Below are positions 39,328 to 47,359 of a DNA stretch of 64,000 nt, one piece after another. A program made the position numbers and the translations under genes. Every line of letters starts with the position of its first letter. The stretch's first letter is position 1. The notes under the pieces were generated by a model that worked only from the letters and a program-made list of their open reading frames with translations, did not search any database and was not told the origin of the DNA. The stretch is from Microvirga sp. 17 mud 1-3 (lineage in GTDB: Bacteria; Pseudomonadota; Alphaproteobacteria; Rhizobiales; Beijerinckiaceae): positions 3,969,001-4,033,000 of the forward strand of contig NZ_CP029481.1 of NCBI RefSeq assembly GCF_003151255.1, read 5' to 3'.

Positions 39328-40533
39328 TCAGATGACGTTCCGCTCCAGGAGCGGCCGGTTGGCCAGGACGCGCTCATAGCCGAGCTCGGAGAGGTCCAGC
39401 GTCCGGTATCCGCCATGGACGATCAGCTCCGCGAGCCCGCGCCCGACAGCGGGTGCCTGCTGCAGGCCATGCCCCGAGAAGCCGTTGCAGAGGTAGAAAT
39501 TCTCCATGTCGCCGGCCCGGCCAATGATCGCGTTGTGATCAAGGAGCGACATATCGTAGGGGCCTGCCCAGGCGCGGCCGGGCCGGATGGCCTCGAAGGC
39601 CGGAACGCGATGGGCCAGGGACGGCCAGATGAATTCCTCGAAGAACGAGAAGTCGATCTCCTGGCTGGCTGGGTCTTCGTCGTGCCAGTCGGGGTCGAGA
39701 TCCGCCTCCGGCGAGGCGCCGCAGATGAAGCCGTCGCCCTCCGGGCGTACATAGGCGCCGGACGTGTCGATCAGGAGCGGGCAGTTCTCCACCTTGTCCC
39801 GGCAGGTGAAGGTGAAGACGTAGCGGCGCTTGGCCTGGACCGGAATGTCCATGCCCGCCTTCTCGGCGATCGCCCGGCCGCCCGAGCCGGCGCAGTTGAT
39901 CAGGGCTCCGCAGGCGATGCGCGTGCCGTCGGCGAGGCGCACGGCGACGACGCGGCGCCCTTCCCGCTCCACCGCGACCACCTCTCCCTTGACGTATTCG
40001 GCCCCGAGGGAGCGGGCCTTCTTGCGGAAGGCCTGGAGAAGCCCCCACCCGTCGAACCAACCCTCCCCGGTGCGGCCCCAGGTGCCGAGGGCGAGATCCT
40101 CCACATTGAGCCAGGGGAAGCGGGCCTTCAGGGCCGCGGGATCCATGAGCAGGATGTCGGCGCCTTCGGCGGCCTGCAGGGCATGGTTCTCCTCAAGGAT
40201 CGAGGCACCGGCCGGAGACGCGCAATAGAGATAGCCGCCCTCCCGCAGATCGATCTCGGGCCGCTCTCCATCGACGGCGAGGCGCTCCCCGATGCTGCGC
40301 AGGAACTGGATTCCATAAAGGGAGATGCGGATGTTCACCGCGCTCGAATATTGCTGGCGGATGGAAGCGGCCGAGAGTGCCGAGGCCGAGAGCCTGTAGG
40401 TCGCATCCTTCTCGACGACGACGACGCGTCCTTTGAAGCCCGGATCTGAGAGCAGATGGAAGGCGGTGGAGGAGCCCATCACGGCGCCTCCGACGATCAC
40501 GACATCGGCAATGCTTTCGGTGGGTGCGGTCAT
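39328..40533 (-). CDS. FAD-dependent amine/amino acid oxidoreductase (DadA/SoxB-like)
   Basis: 401 residues. The Rossmann motif VVIVGGAVMGSSTAFHL binds FAD near the N-terminus, ALINCAGSGGRAIAEKAG is the central FAD contact, and FYLCNGFSGHGLQQAPAVGRGLAELI the C-terminal one. It belongs to the DAO family, which oxidises D-amino acids, sarcosine, glycine or N-alkyl amino acids. Its start overlaps the Lrp regulator gene by 4 nt, and a lysine-catabolism set lies divergently, so a D-lysine, pipecolate or related substrate is a reasonable guess but only that. Confidence 0.82.
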   Translation of the reverse strand: MTAPTESIADVVIVGGAVMGSSTAFHLLSDPGFKGRVVVVEKDATYRLSASALSAASIRQQYSSAVNIRISLYGIQFLRSIGERLAVDGERPEIDLREGGYLYCASPAGASILEENHALQAAEGADILLMDPAALKARFPWLNVEDLALGTWGRTGEGWFDGWGLLQAFRKKARSLGAEYVKGEVVAVEREGRRVVAVRLADGTRIACGALINCAGSGGRAIAEKAGMDIPVQAKRRYVFTFTCRDKVENCPLLIDTSGAYVRPEGDGFICGASPEADLDPDWHDEDPASQEIDFSFFEEFIWPSLAHRVPAFEAIRPGRAWAGPYDMSLLDHNAIIGRAGDMENFYLCNGFSGHGLQQAPAVGRGLAELIVHGGYRTLDLSELGYERVLANRPLLERNVI

Positions 40534-40961
40534 CGTTCGAATTTCGTTGAGAGGATGATGGAGGATTGCGTGCGTTCCACGCCCTCGATCGCGCCGATCC
40601 GGTCGATGGCCGTGTCGAGGGAGGGAACGTCCTCAGCCTCTACCACCGCCAGGAGATCGAAGACACCGGCGACAGAGTGCAGCGCGCGCAATTCCTGCAT
40701 GCGTTGCAAAGCCGCGACGACGCTGGCCGAGGCCTTGGGCGCGACCACGATGGTGACATGGGCCCGCACCATGCGGCGGCTGACCTCCTCGGCCAGGCGG
40801 ACCGTATAGCCGACGATGATGCCGCGCCGCTCCAGGCTCTCCACCCGCGCCTGGACGGTGGTGCGGGACAGGTCGAGACGCCGGGCTGCCTCGGCATGGC
40901 CGATCCGCGCGTTCTCGCGCAGAAGGGCAATCAAGGCACGGTCGGTGGCGTCCAGGGGCAT
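40530..40961 (-). CDS. Lrp/AsnC family transcriptional regulator
   Basis: 143 residues from the ATG at 40961 (a TTG at 40970 in the same frame is less likely). The N-terminal winged helix (PLDATDRALIALLRENARIGHAEAARRLDLSRTTVQARVESLERRGII) is followed by a RAM effector domain (VRAHVTIVV, LRALHSVAGVFDLLAVVEAED). It is probably amino-acid responsive and co-transcribed with the FAD oxidase. A palindrome just upstream suggests autoregulation and control of the divergent lysine dehydrogenase gene. Confidence 0.88.
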   Translation of the reverse strand: MPLDATDRALIALLRENARIGHAEAARRLDLSRTTVQARVESLERRGIIVGYTVRLAEEVSRRMVRAHVTIVVAPKASASVVAALQRMQELRALHSVAGVFDLLAVVEAEDVPSLDTAIDRIGAIEGVERTQSSIILSTKFER

Positions 40962-40973
40962 TATGTCCAATCA

Positions 40974-40992
40974 TTACGTCGTTATGCCGTAA
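40974..40992. promoter_or_regulatory. Candidate Lrp-type operator
   Basis: Inverted repeat TTACG-N9-CGTAA, 12 nt upstream of the lrp-like ATG and about 85 nt before the divergent dehydrogenase start. The length (19 bp) and location in a shared regulatory gap fit an AsnC/Lrp site. Confidence 0.5.
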
Positions 40993-41076
40993 ACTAGTCG
41001 GCTTTTGGTCGACCTGTCTATGGCATTCTGCAGAGACATGCCTTCTTCTGCCCTCATCATTCCGGAGGTCATGTCC

Positions 41077-42210
41077 ATGCATTCCATTCTCGTCATCGGT
41101 GCCGGCAAAATCGGCTCCACCATCGCCGACATGCTGTACGAGACGGGCGACTACGCCGTCACGGTCGCGGACGCGTCTGCGGCCGCCCTCGCGGCGGCGG
41201 CGCGGGACGGCGTCAAGACGATTCAGCTCGACTTCAACGATGCCGTGGCGCTCCAGGCGGCCCTGAAGGGCCATTATGCCGTTCTCAGCGCTGCGCCCTA
41301 CCACCTGACCGGTCACGTGGCCCAGGCGGCGCGTCTGGCGGACGTCAATTACTTCGACCTGACCGAGGACGTGGCCACCACGCGCATGGTGAAGGAGCTG
41401 GCGGAAGGCGCCTCCACGGCCTTCATTCCGCAATGCGGCCTGGCGCCGGGCTTCATCTCCATCGTGGCCCACGACATCGCGAGCCGCTTCGACAAGCTCG
41501 ACACGGTGCGCCTGCGGGTCGGCGCCCTGCCGCAATATCCCTCGAACGCCCTCTCGTACAACCTGACCTGGAGCACGGACGGCGTCATCAACGAGTATAT
41601 CGAGCGCTGCGAGGCTGTGGTCGACGGCCAGCTCCGGGAAGTCCCGGCCATGGAGGAGCTCGAGGAATTCTCCCTCGACGGGACGCGCTACGAGGCCTTC
41701 AACACCTCGGGCGGCCTCGGCACCCTGTGCGAGACCCTCGGCGGCAAGGTCCGGAGCCTCAACTACAAGACCATCCGCTATCCGGGCCATTGCGCCCTGA
41801 TGCGCGTCCTCCTGAACGACCTCCAGCTGCGCAACCGCCGGGAAGTCCTGAAGGACATCCTCGAACAGGCCGTCCCCTCCACCATGCAGGACATGGTCAT
41901 CGTGTTCGTCACCGTGACGGGCGAGCGCGGCGGCCGCCACGTGCAGGAGACCTATGCCCGCAGCATCTACGGCCAGACCGTCGCGGGCAAGCAGCGCACG
42001 GCCATCCAGGTCACCACCGCGGCCGGCATCTGCACCATGCTGGACCTCCTGGTGGCCGGGAAGATCGCGCCGCAGGGCTTCCGCCGGCAGGAGGAAGTGA
42101 GCCTCGACACCTTCCTGGCCAACCGCTTCGGCCGGGTCTATGCGGGCGAGCGCCTGGAGACGGTCGAGGACCACTCCTGCGGCAAAAAGCGTCTCGACGC
42201 GGTCGCTTAA
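41077..42210 (+). CDS. Saccharopine-dehydrogenase-family protein, probable L-lysine 6-dehydrogenase
   Basis: 377 residues. The ATG at 41077 is preferred over 41071 because GGAGG (41064-41068) is then 8 nt away. The Rossmann motif HSILVIGAGKIGSTIADML binds NAD(P). YHLTGHVAQAARLADVNYFDLTED and PQCGLAPGFISIVAHDIA are saccharopine-dehydrogenase-family blocks. The length matches bacterial lysine 6-dehydrogenases, which convert L-Lys to piperideine-6-carboxylate. The next gene, an aminoadipate-semialdehyde/P6C dehydrogenase, catalyses the following step, which supports this over other SDH-family functions. Confidence 0.8.
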   Translation: MHSILVIGAGKIGSTIADMLYETGDYAVTVADASAAALAAAARDGVKTIQLDFNDAVALQAALKGHYAVLSAAPYHLTGHVAQAARLADVNYFDLTEDVATTRMVKELAEGASTAFIPQCGLAPGFISIVAHDIASRFDKLDTVRLRVGALPQYPSNALSYNLTWSTDGVINEYIERCEAVVDGQLREVPAMEELEEFSLDGTRYEAFNTSGGLGTLCETLGGKVRSLNYKTIRYPGHCALMRVLLNDLQLRNRREVLKDILEQAVPSTMQDMVIVFVTVTGERGGRHVQETYARSIYGQTVAGKQRTAIQVTTAAGICTMLDLLVAGKIAPQGFRRQEEVSLDTFLANRFGRVYAGERLETVEDHSCGKKRLDAVA

Positions 42211-42224
42211 TGATCGAATGACAT

Positions 42225-42256
42225 CATCATCCCGCCCGCTCACGGGCGGGATGATG
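42225..42256 (+). other. Strong stem-loop after the lysine dehydrogenase gene
   Basis: A 14-bp perfect stem CATCATCCCGCCCG / CGGGCGGGATGATG (42225-42238 with 42243-42256) with tetraloop CTCA. No T-run follows, so it may stabilise mRNA or terminate factor-dependently. The 215-nt gap to the next gene also holds a REP-like element. Confidence 0.6.
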
Positions 42257-42287
42257 CCGGGCTTCGTTCCGAAATGGCATGAACCTA

Positions 42288-42328
42288 TTCGGGAAAAGCG
42301 GTTCCCACCCGGCCCGATCCTGTTCTAA
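42288..42328. repeat. Diverged REP-like intergenic element
   Basis: TTCGGGAAAAGCGGTTCCCA followed by a CCGATCCTGTTCTAA end resembles the dispersed intergenic repeat of Methylobacterium/Bosea-like genomes (AACCGGTTCCCA core with a GCTCTA(A/G) end, from memory). GGGAA and TTCCC form a short hairpin. It is related to, but clearly different from, the palindrome at 15814. Confidence 0.4.
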
Positions 42329-42425
42329 GACGGTGGCACAAGGGCCGCCGTCGCTTTTGTTCAACGACAAGCGATGGCGGTGGGCCCGTTTCGGGCCCTG
42401 ACTCCATCCCTATGGGAGATTGACG

Positions 42426-43991
42426 ATGTCTGCGCGAGACCAAGCCGCCCTCAAGTCCGTTCCGGCCGCTCCGGCCCCCGTCGCCGAGGAGGCCCGTGCC
42501 ATCCTGAAGCGCCTGGGCGTTCCGGACAGCCTGTTTGCACCCTCTGGCCGCCCGGCCGTCTCGCCCATCACGGGCGAGACCATCGTCCATGTGCGCGAAA
42601 CCACTCCCGACGAGGCCAAGGCCGCCATCGGCCGGGCCGATGCGGCCTTCAAGGCCTGGCGCCGGATGCCCGCCCCAAAGCGCGGCGAATTCGTGCGCCT
42701 GATCGGCGAAGAGCTTCGCGCCGCCAAGGACGACCTCGGCCGCCTCGTGACCCTCGAGGCCGGCAAGGTCACGTCCGAGGGCCTCGGCGAAGTGCAGGAG
42801 ATGATCGACATCTGCGACTTCGCGGTCGGCCTCTCGCGCCAGCTCTACGGCCTCACCATCGCGACCGAGCGCGCCGACCACCGGATGATGGAAACCTGGC
42901 ACCCGCTCGGCGTGTGCGGCGTCATCTCGGCCTTCAACTTCCCCGTAGCCGTCTGGTCCTGGAACGCGGCGCTGGCCTTCGTGTGCGGCGATTCCGTCGT
43001 GTGGAAGCCTTCCGAGAAAACGCTTCTCACGGCGCTCGCCACCCAGGCCATCGTGGAACGCGCGGCGAAGCGTTTCGGCGGCGTGCCGGAGGGTCTCCTG
43101 GAAGTTCTCCTCGGCGGCCGCGAGATCGGCGAGATCCTCGTCGAGGACCACCGCGTTCCGGTCCTTTCCGCCACCGGCTCGACCGCCATGGGCCGGCAGG
43201 TGGGCCCGAAACTCGCAGAGCGCTTCGCCCGGGCTATCCTGGAGCTCGGCGGCAACAACGCCGCCATCGTGACGCCTTCCGCCGATCTCGACCTGGCCCT
43301 GCGCGGCATCGCGTTCGCGGCCATGGGCACGGCGGGCCAGCGCTGCACCACCCTGCGCCGTCTCTTCGTGCACGAGAGCGTGTACGACCAGCTCGTTCCG
43401 CGCCTGAAGAAGGTCTATTCCGGCGTGACGATCGGCGACCCGCGCCGTGATGGCGTCCTCGTCGGGCCGCTGATCGACAAGGCGGCCTTCGACGGCATGG
43501 AGCGCGCCCTCGATGAAGCCCGCGCGGCGGGCGGCACCGTGCATGGCGGCGGCCGCTACACGCAAGGCGAATGCGCCGATGGCTTCTACGCCAAACCGGC
43601 CCTCGTCGAGATGCCGGAGCAGAAGGGCCCCGTGCTGCGGGAGACCTTCGCGCCGATCCTCTACGTGATGCGCTATTCCGACTTCGACGCGGTGCTCGAG
43701 CAGCACAACGCGGTGGGCGCCGGCCTGTCCTCGTCGATCTTCACCCTCGATATGCGCGAGGCCGAGACCTTCATCTCGGTGGCGGGCTCCGATTGCGGCA
43801 TCGCCAACGTGAATATCGGCCCCTCGGGTGCCGAGATCGGCGGCGCGTTCGGCGGCGAGAAGGAGACGGGCGGCGGCCGCGAGGCCGGCTCGGACGCCTG
43901 GAAGGCCTATATGCGCCGCGCCACCAACACGATCAATTACGGCAAGACCCTCCCGCTCGCCCAGGGCGTGAAGTTCGACGTCGACGCATAA
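42426..43991 (+). CDS. amaB: Piperideine-6-carboxylate / alpha-aminoadipate-semialdehyde dehydrogenase (ALDH7)
   Basis: 521 residues from the ATG at 42426 (GGGAG site 7 nt away; an in-frame TTG lies 6 nt earlier). The catalytic Cys is C307 in GTAGQRCTTLRR, the general base Glu sits in AILELGGNNAAI, and the NAD site includes FNFPVAVWSWN. The GQRCTT motif and FGGEKETGGGREAGSDAWKAYMRR tail are those of ALDH7/AmaB. It oxidises aminoadipate semialdehyde (in equilibrium with P6C) to 2-aminoadipate, the second step after lysine dehydrogenase. A terminator follows 14 nt after the stop. Confidence 0.88.
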   Translation: MSARDQAALKSVPAAPAPVAEEARAILKRLGVPDSLFAPSGRPAVSPITGETIVHVRETTPDEAKAAIGRADAAFKAWRRMPAPKRGEFVRLIGEELRAAKDDLGRLVTLEAGKVTSEGLGEVQEMIDICDFAVGLSRQLYGLTIATERADHRMMETWHPLGVCGVISAFNFPVAVWSWNAALAFVCGDSVVWKPSEKTLLTALATQAIVERAAKRFGGVPEGLLEVLLGGREIGEILVEDHRVPVLSATGSTAMGRQVGPKLAERFARAILELGGNNAAIVTPSADLDLALRGIAFAAMGTAGQRCTTLRRLFVHESVYDQLVPRLKKVYSGVTIGDPRRDGVLVGPLIDKAAFDGMERALDEARAAGGTVHGGGRYTQGECADGFYAKPALVEMPEQKGPVLRETFAPILYVMRYSDFDAVLEQHNAVGAGLSSSIFTLDMREAETFISVAGSDCGIANVNIGPSGAEIGGAFGGEKETGGGREAGSDAWKAYMRRATNTINYGKTLPLAQGVKFDVDA

Positions 43992-44005
43992 GCGTCACTT
44001 GCTCC

Positions 44006-44040
44006 GGCCGAGGGTGCCAATGGTGCACCCTCGGCCCTTT
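44006..44040 (+). terminator. Rho-independent terminator after amaB
   Basis: A 12-bp perfect stem GGCCGAGGGTGC / GCACCCTCGGCC (44006-44017 with 44025-44036), 7-nt loop, then CTTT. It separates the lysine genes from the ThDP enzyme gene 45 nt later. Confidence 0.75.
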
Positions 44041-44084
44041 CCGTTTCGCCCCCTCCCGTCCCTCTCGCCATTCACGAGCCTCCC

Positions 44085-45764
44085 ATGACAGCGCCCTCCC
44101 GCACCGGCGGCCAGATCCTTGTCGATCAGCTCCTCGTCCACGGGGTCGATCACATCTTCTGTGTGCCGGGGGAGAGCTATCTCGCGGCTCTCGACGCGCT
44201 GCACGACGCGGACATCAACGTTACGGTCTGCCGCCAGGAAGGCGGCGCCGCCATGATGGCCGAGGCCTACGGGAAGCTCACCGGACGCCCGGGCATCTGC
44301 TTCGTGACCCGCGGCCCCGGCGCGACTAACGCATCGCCCGGCCTGCACATCGCCAAGCAGGATTCGACGCCGATGATCCTGTTCGTCGGCCAGATCGAGC
44401 GCGGCATGCGCGAGCGCGAGGCCTTCCAGGAACTGGATTACCGCGCCGCCTTCGGGGCCATGGTCAAATGGGCGACGGAAGTCGACGACCCGGCCCGCTT
44501 CCCCGAGATCGTGTCCCGCGCCTTCCATGTGGCCACCTCGGGCCGTCCCGGCCCGGTCGTGATCGCGCTGCCCGAGGACGTGCTCACCGAGGTCGCGGCG
44601 GTTGCGGACGCGCCGCGCTATGCGGTTGTCGAGAGCAGCCCCGCTCCCGAGCAGATGGCCCATCTGCAGGAGCTCCTACAGGGCGCCGAGCGCCCCATCG
44701 TTCTCCTGGGCGGCAGCCGCTGGTCGAAGGAAGCCGCCGAAGAATTCGCGCGCTTCGCGGCCGATTTCAAAGTGCCGGTCGCCTGCACGTTCCGCCGCCA
44801 GATGCTCTTTTCGGCCGATCACCCGTCCTATGCGGGCGATCTCGGCCTCGGTGTCAATCCGAAGCTCGTGGAGCGCATCCGGGATGCCGACCTGATCCTG
44901 CTCGTGGGCGGGCGCCTGTCCGAGATCCCGAGCCAGTCCTACACCCTGCTCGACATTCCCGCGCCGAAGCAGAAGCTCGTCCATGTCCATCCGGACCCGA
45001 GCGAGCTCGGGCGCGTCTACAGCCCGTCTCTGGCAATCAACGCCTCGCCGGCCGCCTTCGTGTCCGCCCTGAAGGCCCTGAAGGCGCCCGCCTCGGTTCG
45101 CTGGAGCGAGGGCACCGAGGCCCTTCATGCGAGCTACCTGTCCTGGAGCGATCCCACCAAGATCCGCCATCCGGGCAACCTGCAGATGGGCGAGGTGATG
45201 GCCCTTCTGCGTGAGGCGCTGCCGGCCGACACGATCTTCTGCAACGGCGCCGGCAACTTCGCCACGTGGATCCACCGTTTCTGGCCGTTCCGCCATTACG
45301 GCACGCAGCTCGCGCCGACCTCCGGCTCCATGGGCTACGGCGTGCCCGCCGCGGTCGGCGCCAAGCGAATCCAGCCGAACAGCCCGGTCGTGGTCTTCGC
45401 GGGCGACGGCGACTTCCTCATGAACGGCCAGGAATTTGCGACCGCCGTGCAGTACGACCTGCCGATCCTGGTCGTGCTTCTCGATAACGGCATGTACGGC
45501 ACGATCCGCATGCATCAGGAGCGCGAATATCCCGGCCGCGTCTCGGCCACGATGCTGAAGAACCCGGATTTCGCCGCCTATGCCAAGGCGTTCGGCGGCT
45601 ACGGCGAGCGGGTGGAGACGACCGAGGAATTCGGGCCGGCGCTCGAACGCGCCCTGACTTCGAGCAAACCCGCCATCCTCCACTGCATCCTGGATCCGGA
45701 GGCGATCACGCCTTCCCTGTCGCTCTCGCAGATCCGCGAGAAGGCGCTGGCGAGCCGGGCCTGA
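44085..45764 (+). CDS. Thiamine diphosphate-dependent enzyme, acetolactate-synthase large-subunit-like
   Basis: 559 residues in three ThDP-family domains: a Pyr domain with catalytic Glu in VTVCRQEGGAAMMAEAYGKLTG, a central Rossmann-like domain (about 195-330, PIVLLGGSRWSKEA) and a PP domain with the Mg-ThDP motif GDGDFLMNGQEFATA...NG. FCVPGESYLAALDAL is typical of ALS-like paralogues rather than IlvB (which has FGYPGG). No small regulatory subunit gene is adjacent. It may act on pyruvate or another 2-oxo acid. Downstream of lysine genes it could handle a 2-oxo acid from that pathway, but I see no direct proof. Confidence 0.8.
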   Translation: MTAPSRTGGQILVDQLLVHGVDHIFCVPGESYLAALDALHDADINVTVCRQEGGAAMMAEAYGKLTGRPGICFVTRGPGATNASPGLHIAKQDSTPMILFVGQIERGMREREAFQELDYRAAFGAMVKWATEVDDPARFPEIVSRAFHVATSGRPGPVVIALPEDVLTEVAAVADAPRYAVVESSPAPEQMAHLQELLQGAERPIVLLGGSRWSKEAAEEFARFAADFKVPVACTFRRQMLFSADHPSYAGDLGLGVNPKLVERIRDADLILLVGGRLSEIPSQSYTLLDIPAPKQKLVHVHPDPSELGRVYSPSLAINASPAAFVSALKALKAPASVRWSEGTEALHASYLSWSDPTKIRHPGNLQMGEVMALLREALPADTIFCNGAGNFATWIHRFWPFRHYGTQLAPTSGSMGYGVPAAVGAKRIQPNSPVVVFAGDGDFLMNGQEFATAVQYDLPILVVLLDNGMYGTIRMHQEREYPGRVSATMLKNPDFAAYAKAFGGYGERVETTEEFGPALERALTSSKPAILHCILDPEAITPSLSLSQIREKALASRA

Positions 45765-45838
45765 GAGCGCTCACTTCATGACCGATCGGGCTTCGCGGCG
45801 GCCTTGCCCCGCGAAGACGTCGAGCATTTGCCACGACA

Positions 45839-45868
45839 TTGACGATCCGGCGGGACGGCTCCTATAAG
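45839..45868 (+). promoter_or_regulatory. Strong sigma-70-like promoter of the yjhX leader
   Basis: TTGACG (45839-45844) and TATAAG (45863-45868), spaced 18 nt, one of the best promoter matches in the window. Transcription would begin near 45875, about 20 nt before a tiny ORF. The gap 45765-45838 before it holds only a weak stem-loop (45791-45816) after the ThDP-enzyme gene. Confidence 0.6.
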
Positions 45869-45895
45869 GGGGCCGGCATTTCGCCTGGAGTTTTT

Positions 45896-45922
45896 ATGCG
45901 CAGAGAGACCGAGTCCCGGTAA
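45896..45922 (+). CDS. Putative eight-residue leader peptide (MRRETESR)
   Basis: ATG-CGC-AGA-GAG-ACC-GAG-TCC-CGG-TAA, with a TGGAG ribosome site 5 nt before. It sits between a promoter and a terminator-like hairpin that starts 1 nt after its stop. Three Arg codons and two Glu codons are present. The arrangement is that of a translation-sensing leader, but eight codons can arise by chance, so the call is tentative. Confidence 0.4.
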   Translation: MRRETESR

Positions 45923-45923
45923 G

Positions 45924-45956
45924 GCCCGCCTCAGGACAGGCGGGCGACGGCTTTTT
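45924..45956 (+). terminator. Terminator-like hairpin (possible attenuator) upstream of yjhX
   Basis: An 8-bp stem GCCCGCCT / AGGCGGGC (45924-45931 with 45938-45945), loop CAGGAC, then GACGGC and TTTTT (45952-45956). A second possible hairpin, CGGCTT / AAGCCG (45948-45953 with 45959-45964), overlaps the T-run and could compete. Either an attenuator or the 3' end of an approximately 80-nt small RNA. Confidence 0.5.
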
Positions 45957-46017
45957 CCAAGCCGAACGCGCATGCGCGCGCATTCTCTGACAATCCCAAA
46001 GACTTCCAGGTTTTCCC

Positions 46018-46275
46018 GTGAACGTTTCACGCAATGGACAGCGCGTGCTCCACGTGCTCGCTCAGGGCGGCGTCATCCGTCATTACAAGGACGAGAACGG
46101 CCGCCTCTCCGAAATCGAATGCCTCACCCGTGAAGGGTGGCTTCTCTCGCTCTGTACGATGGAGCTTTTCAGAACCCTGCGCAGCAAGGGCCTGATCGCA
46201 TCCTCGAACGGCGGCCCCTATCGCATCACGCGGCGGGGGCTGACGGCCGTGAGAAGCCGCCCCGACAATCGCTAA
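46018..46275 (+). CDS. yjhX: YjhX family protein (putative toxin)
   Basis: 85 residues from a GTG. NVSRNGQRVLHVLAQGG, IECLTREGWLLSLCTMELF, GLIASSNGGPYRITRRGL and the end SRPDNR align throughout with E. coli YjhX (as I recall its sequence), which has the same length. YjhX is annotated as a toxin but its mechanism is poorly known; the fold suggests a winged-helix-like protein. No antitoxin-like ORF is next to it. It sits behind a leader region that may control its expression. Confidence 0.85.
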   Translation: MNVSRNGQRVLHVLAQGGVIRHYKDENGRLSEIECLTREGWLLSLCTMELFRTLRSKGLIASSNGGPYRITRRGLTAVRSRPDNR

Positions 46276-46279
46276 GACC

Positions 46280-46309
46280 AAAAAAAGGGGAGGCCCTGTG
46301 CGGCCTCCC
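46280..46309 (-). terminator. Bidirectional terminator between yjhX and transaldolase
   Basis: An 8-bp stem GGGAGGCC / GGCCTCCC (46288-46295 with 46302-46309), loop CTGTGC. An A7 run at 46280-46286 becomes a U-run on the minus strand, so it is a strong terminator for the transaldolase gene and a weaker one for yjhX. Confidence 0.75.
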
Positions 46310-46357
46310 TGTTCGTTTCGTCCCGGCAGCGGATCGCATCCGGTTAAGTCCGGGTCG

Positions 46358-47329
46358 TCAGGCCGCCTTCGCCTCTTCCAGGTGCTTTGCCACGAGGGTG
46401 CGCAGGGAGCGCAGGTCCTTCACGAAGGAGCGGATGCCCTCGGAGAGCTTTTCGGTCGCCATCGCGTCCTCGTTGAGGGCGAAGCGGAAGCTCTTCTCGT
46501 CGAGGCGCGGCACAGGGGCGACCTTGGCGACGCCCTCGGGCGAGAGCTTGCGCGGCAGGTCGCCCTCGGCTTTCGCCAGCTCGTCGAGGAGCGCGGGCGA
46601 GATGGTGAGCCGGTCGCAGCCGGCCAGCGCCTCGATCTCAGCCGTATTGCGGAAGGAGGCGCCCATCACGACGGTCTCGATGCCCTGCGCCTTGTAGGAT
46701 TCGTAGATGCGGCGCACGGAGAGCACGCCCGGGTCGGTCTCGCCCGTATAGGGCCCGCCGCCCGCCTTCACGTGCCAGTCGAGGATGCGACCGACGAAGG
46801 GCGAGATGAGAAACACGCCAGCCTCGGCGCAGGCCTGCGCCTGGACCTGGCTGAACAGGAGGGTGAGGTTGCAGTCGACGCCTTCCTTCTGGAGGATCTC
46901 GGCGGCCCGGATGCCCTCCCAGGTGGATGCGATCTTGATCAGGATGCGCTCGCGGCCGATCCCGCGCACCTCGTAGGCCTTGATGATCGCCCGAGCCTTC
47001 TCGACGGTCGCGGCCGTGTCGAAAGACAGGTCCGCATCGACCTCGGTCGAGACCCGCCCAGGCACAATGCCGGCGAGTTCCGCCCCGAAGGCGACGGCGA
47101 GGCGGTCGCAGATGGCCCCGACGACGCCCTCGCGGGAGCCGGCCTGGGAGCGGCCCCAGTTCAGGGCCTCGTCGACGATCGACGCATAGGCCGGGGTCTC
47201 GACGGCCTTGAGGAGGAGGGTCGGATTGGTGGTGCAATCCTGGGGCTTCAGGCGGCGCACCGCATCGAGATCGCCCGTATCGGCGACGACGACCGTCATG
47301 GCGCGCAATTGGTCAAGTTTGGAGGGCAT
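46358..47329 (-). CDS. tal: Transaldolase (TalB type)
   Basis: 323 residues. The ATG at 47329 is chosen over 47341 because GGAG sits 6 nt before it and the start [20 protein letters not shown] then matches TalB. The Schiff-base lysine is K132 in [11 protein letters not shown], the same number as in E. coli TalB. D17 in VADTGD and E96 in [10 protein letters not shown] are the catalytic acids. It exchanges dihydroxyacetone units between sugar phosphates in the pentose phosphate pathway. It follows the LysR gene on the same strand by 30 nt, perhaps as a read-through pair. Confidence 0.92.
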   Translation of the reverse strand: MPSKLDQLRAMTVVVADTGDLDAVRRLKPQDCTTNPTLLLKAVETPAYASIVDEALNWGRSQAGSREGVVGAICDRLAVAFGAELAGIVPGRVSTEVDADLSFDTAATVEKARAIIKAYEVRGIGRERILIKIASTWEGIRAAEILQKEGVDCNLTLLFSQVQAQACAEAGVFLISPFVGRILDWHVKAGGGPYTGETDPGVLSVRRIYESYKAQGIETVVMGASFRNTAEIEALAGCDRLTISPALLDELAKAEGDLPRKLSPEGVAKVAPVPRLDEKSFRFALNEDAMATEKLSEGIRSFVKDLRSLRTLVAKHLEEAKAA

Positions 47330-47359
47330 TGGGGGCTCCATGGTTCTTTGAAAGCAGCC

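Noticed and set aside
45908..45922. GACCGAGTCCCGG near the leader ORF resembling a tRNA T-arm
   Set aside because: No acceptor stem or anticodon arm can be built around it, so it is not a tRNA fragment I can support.
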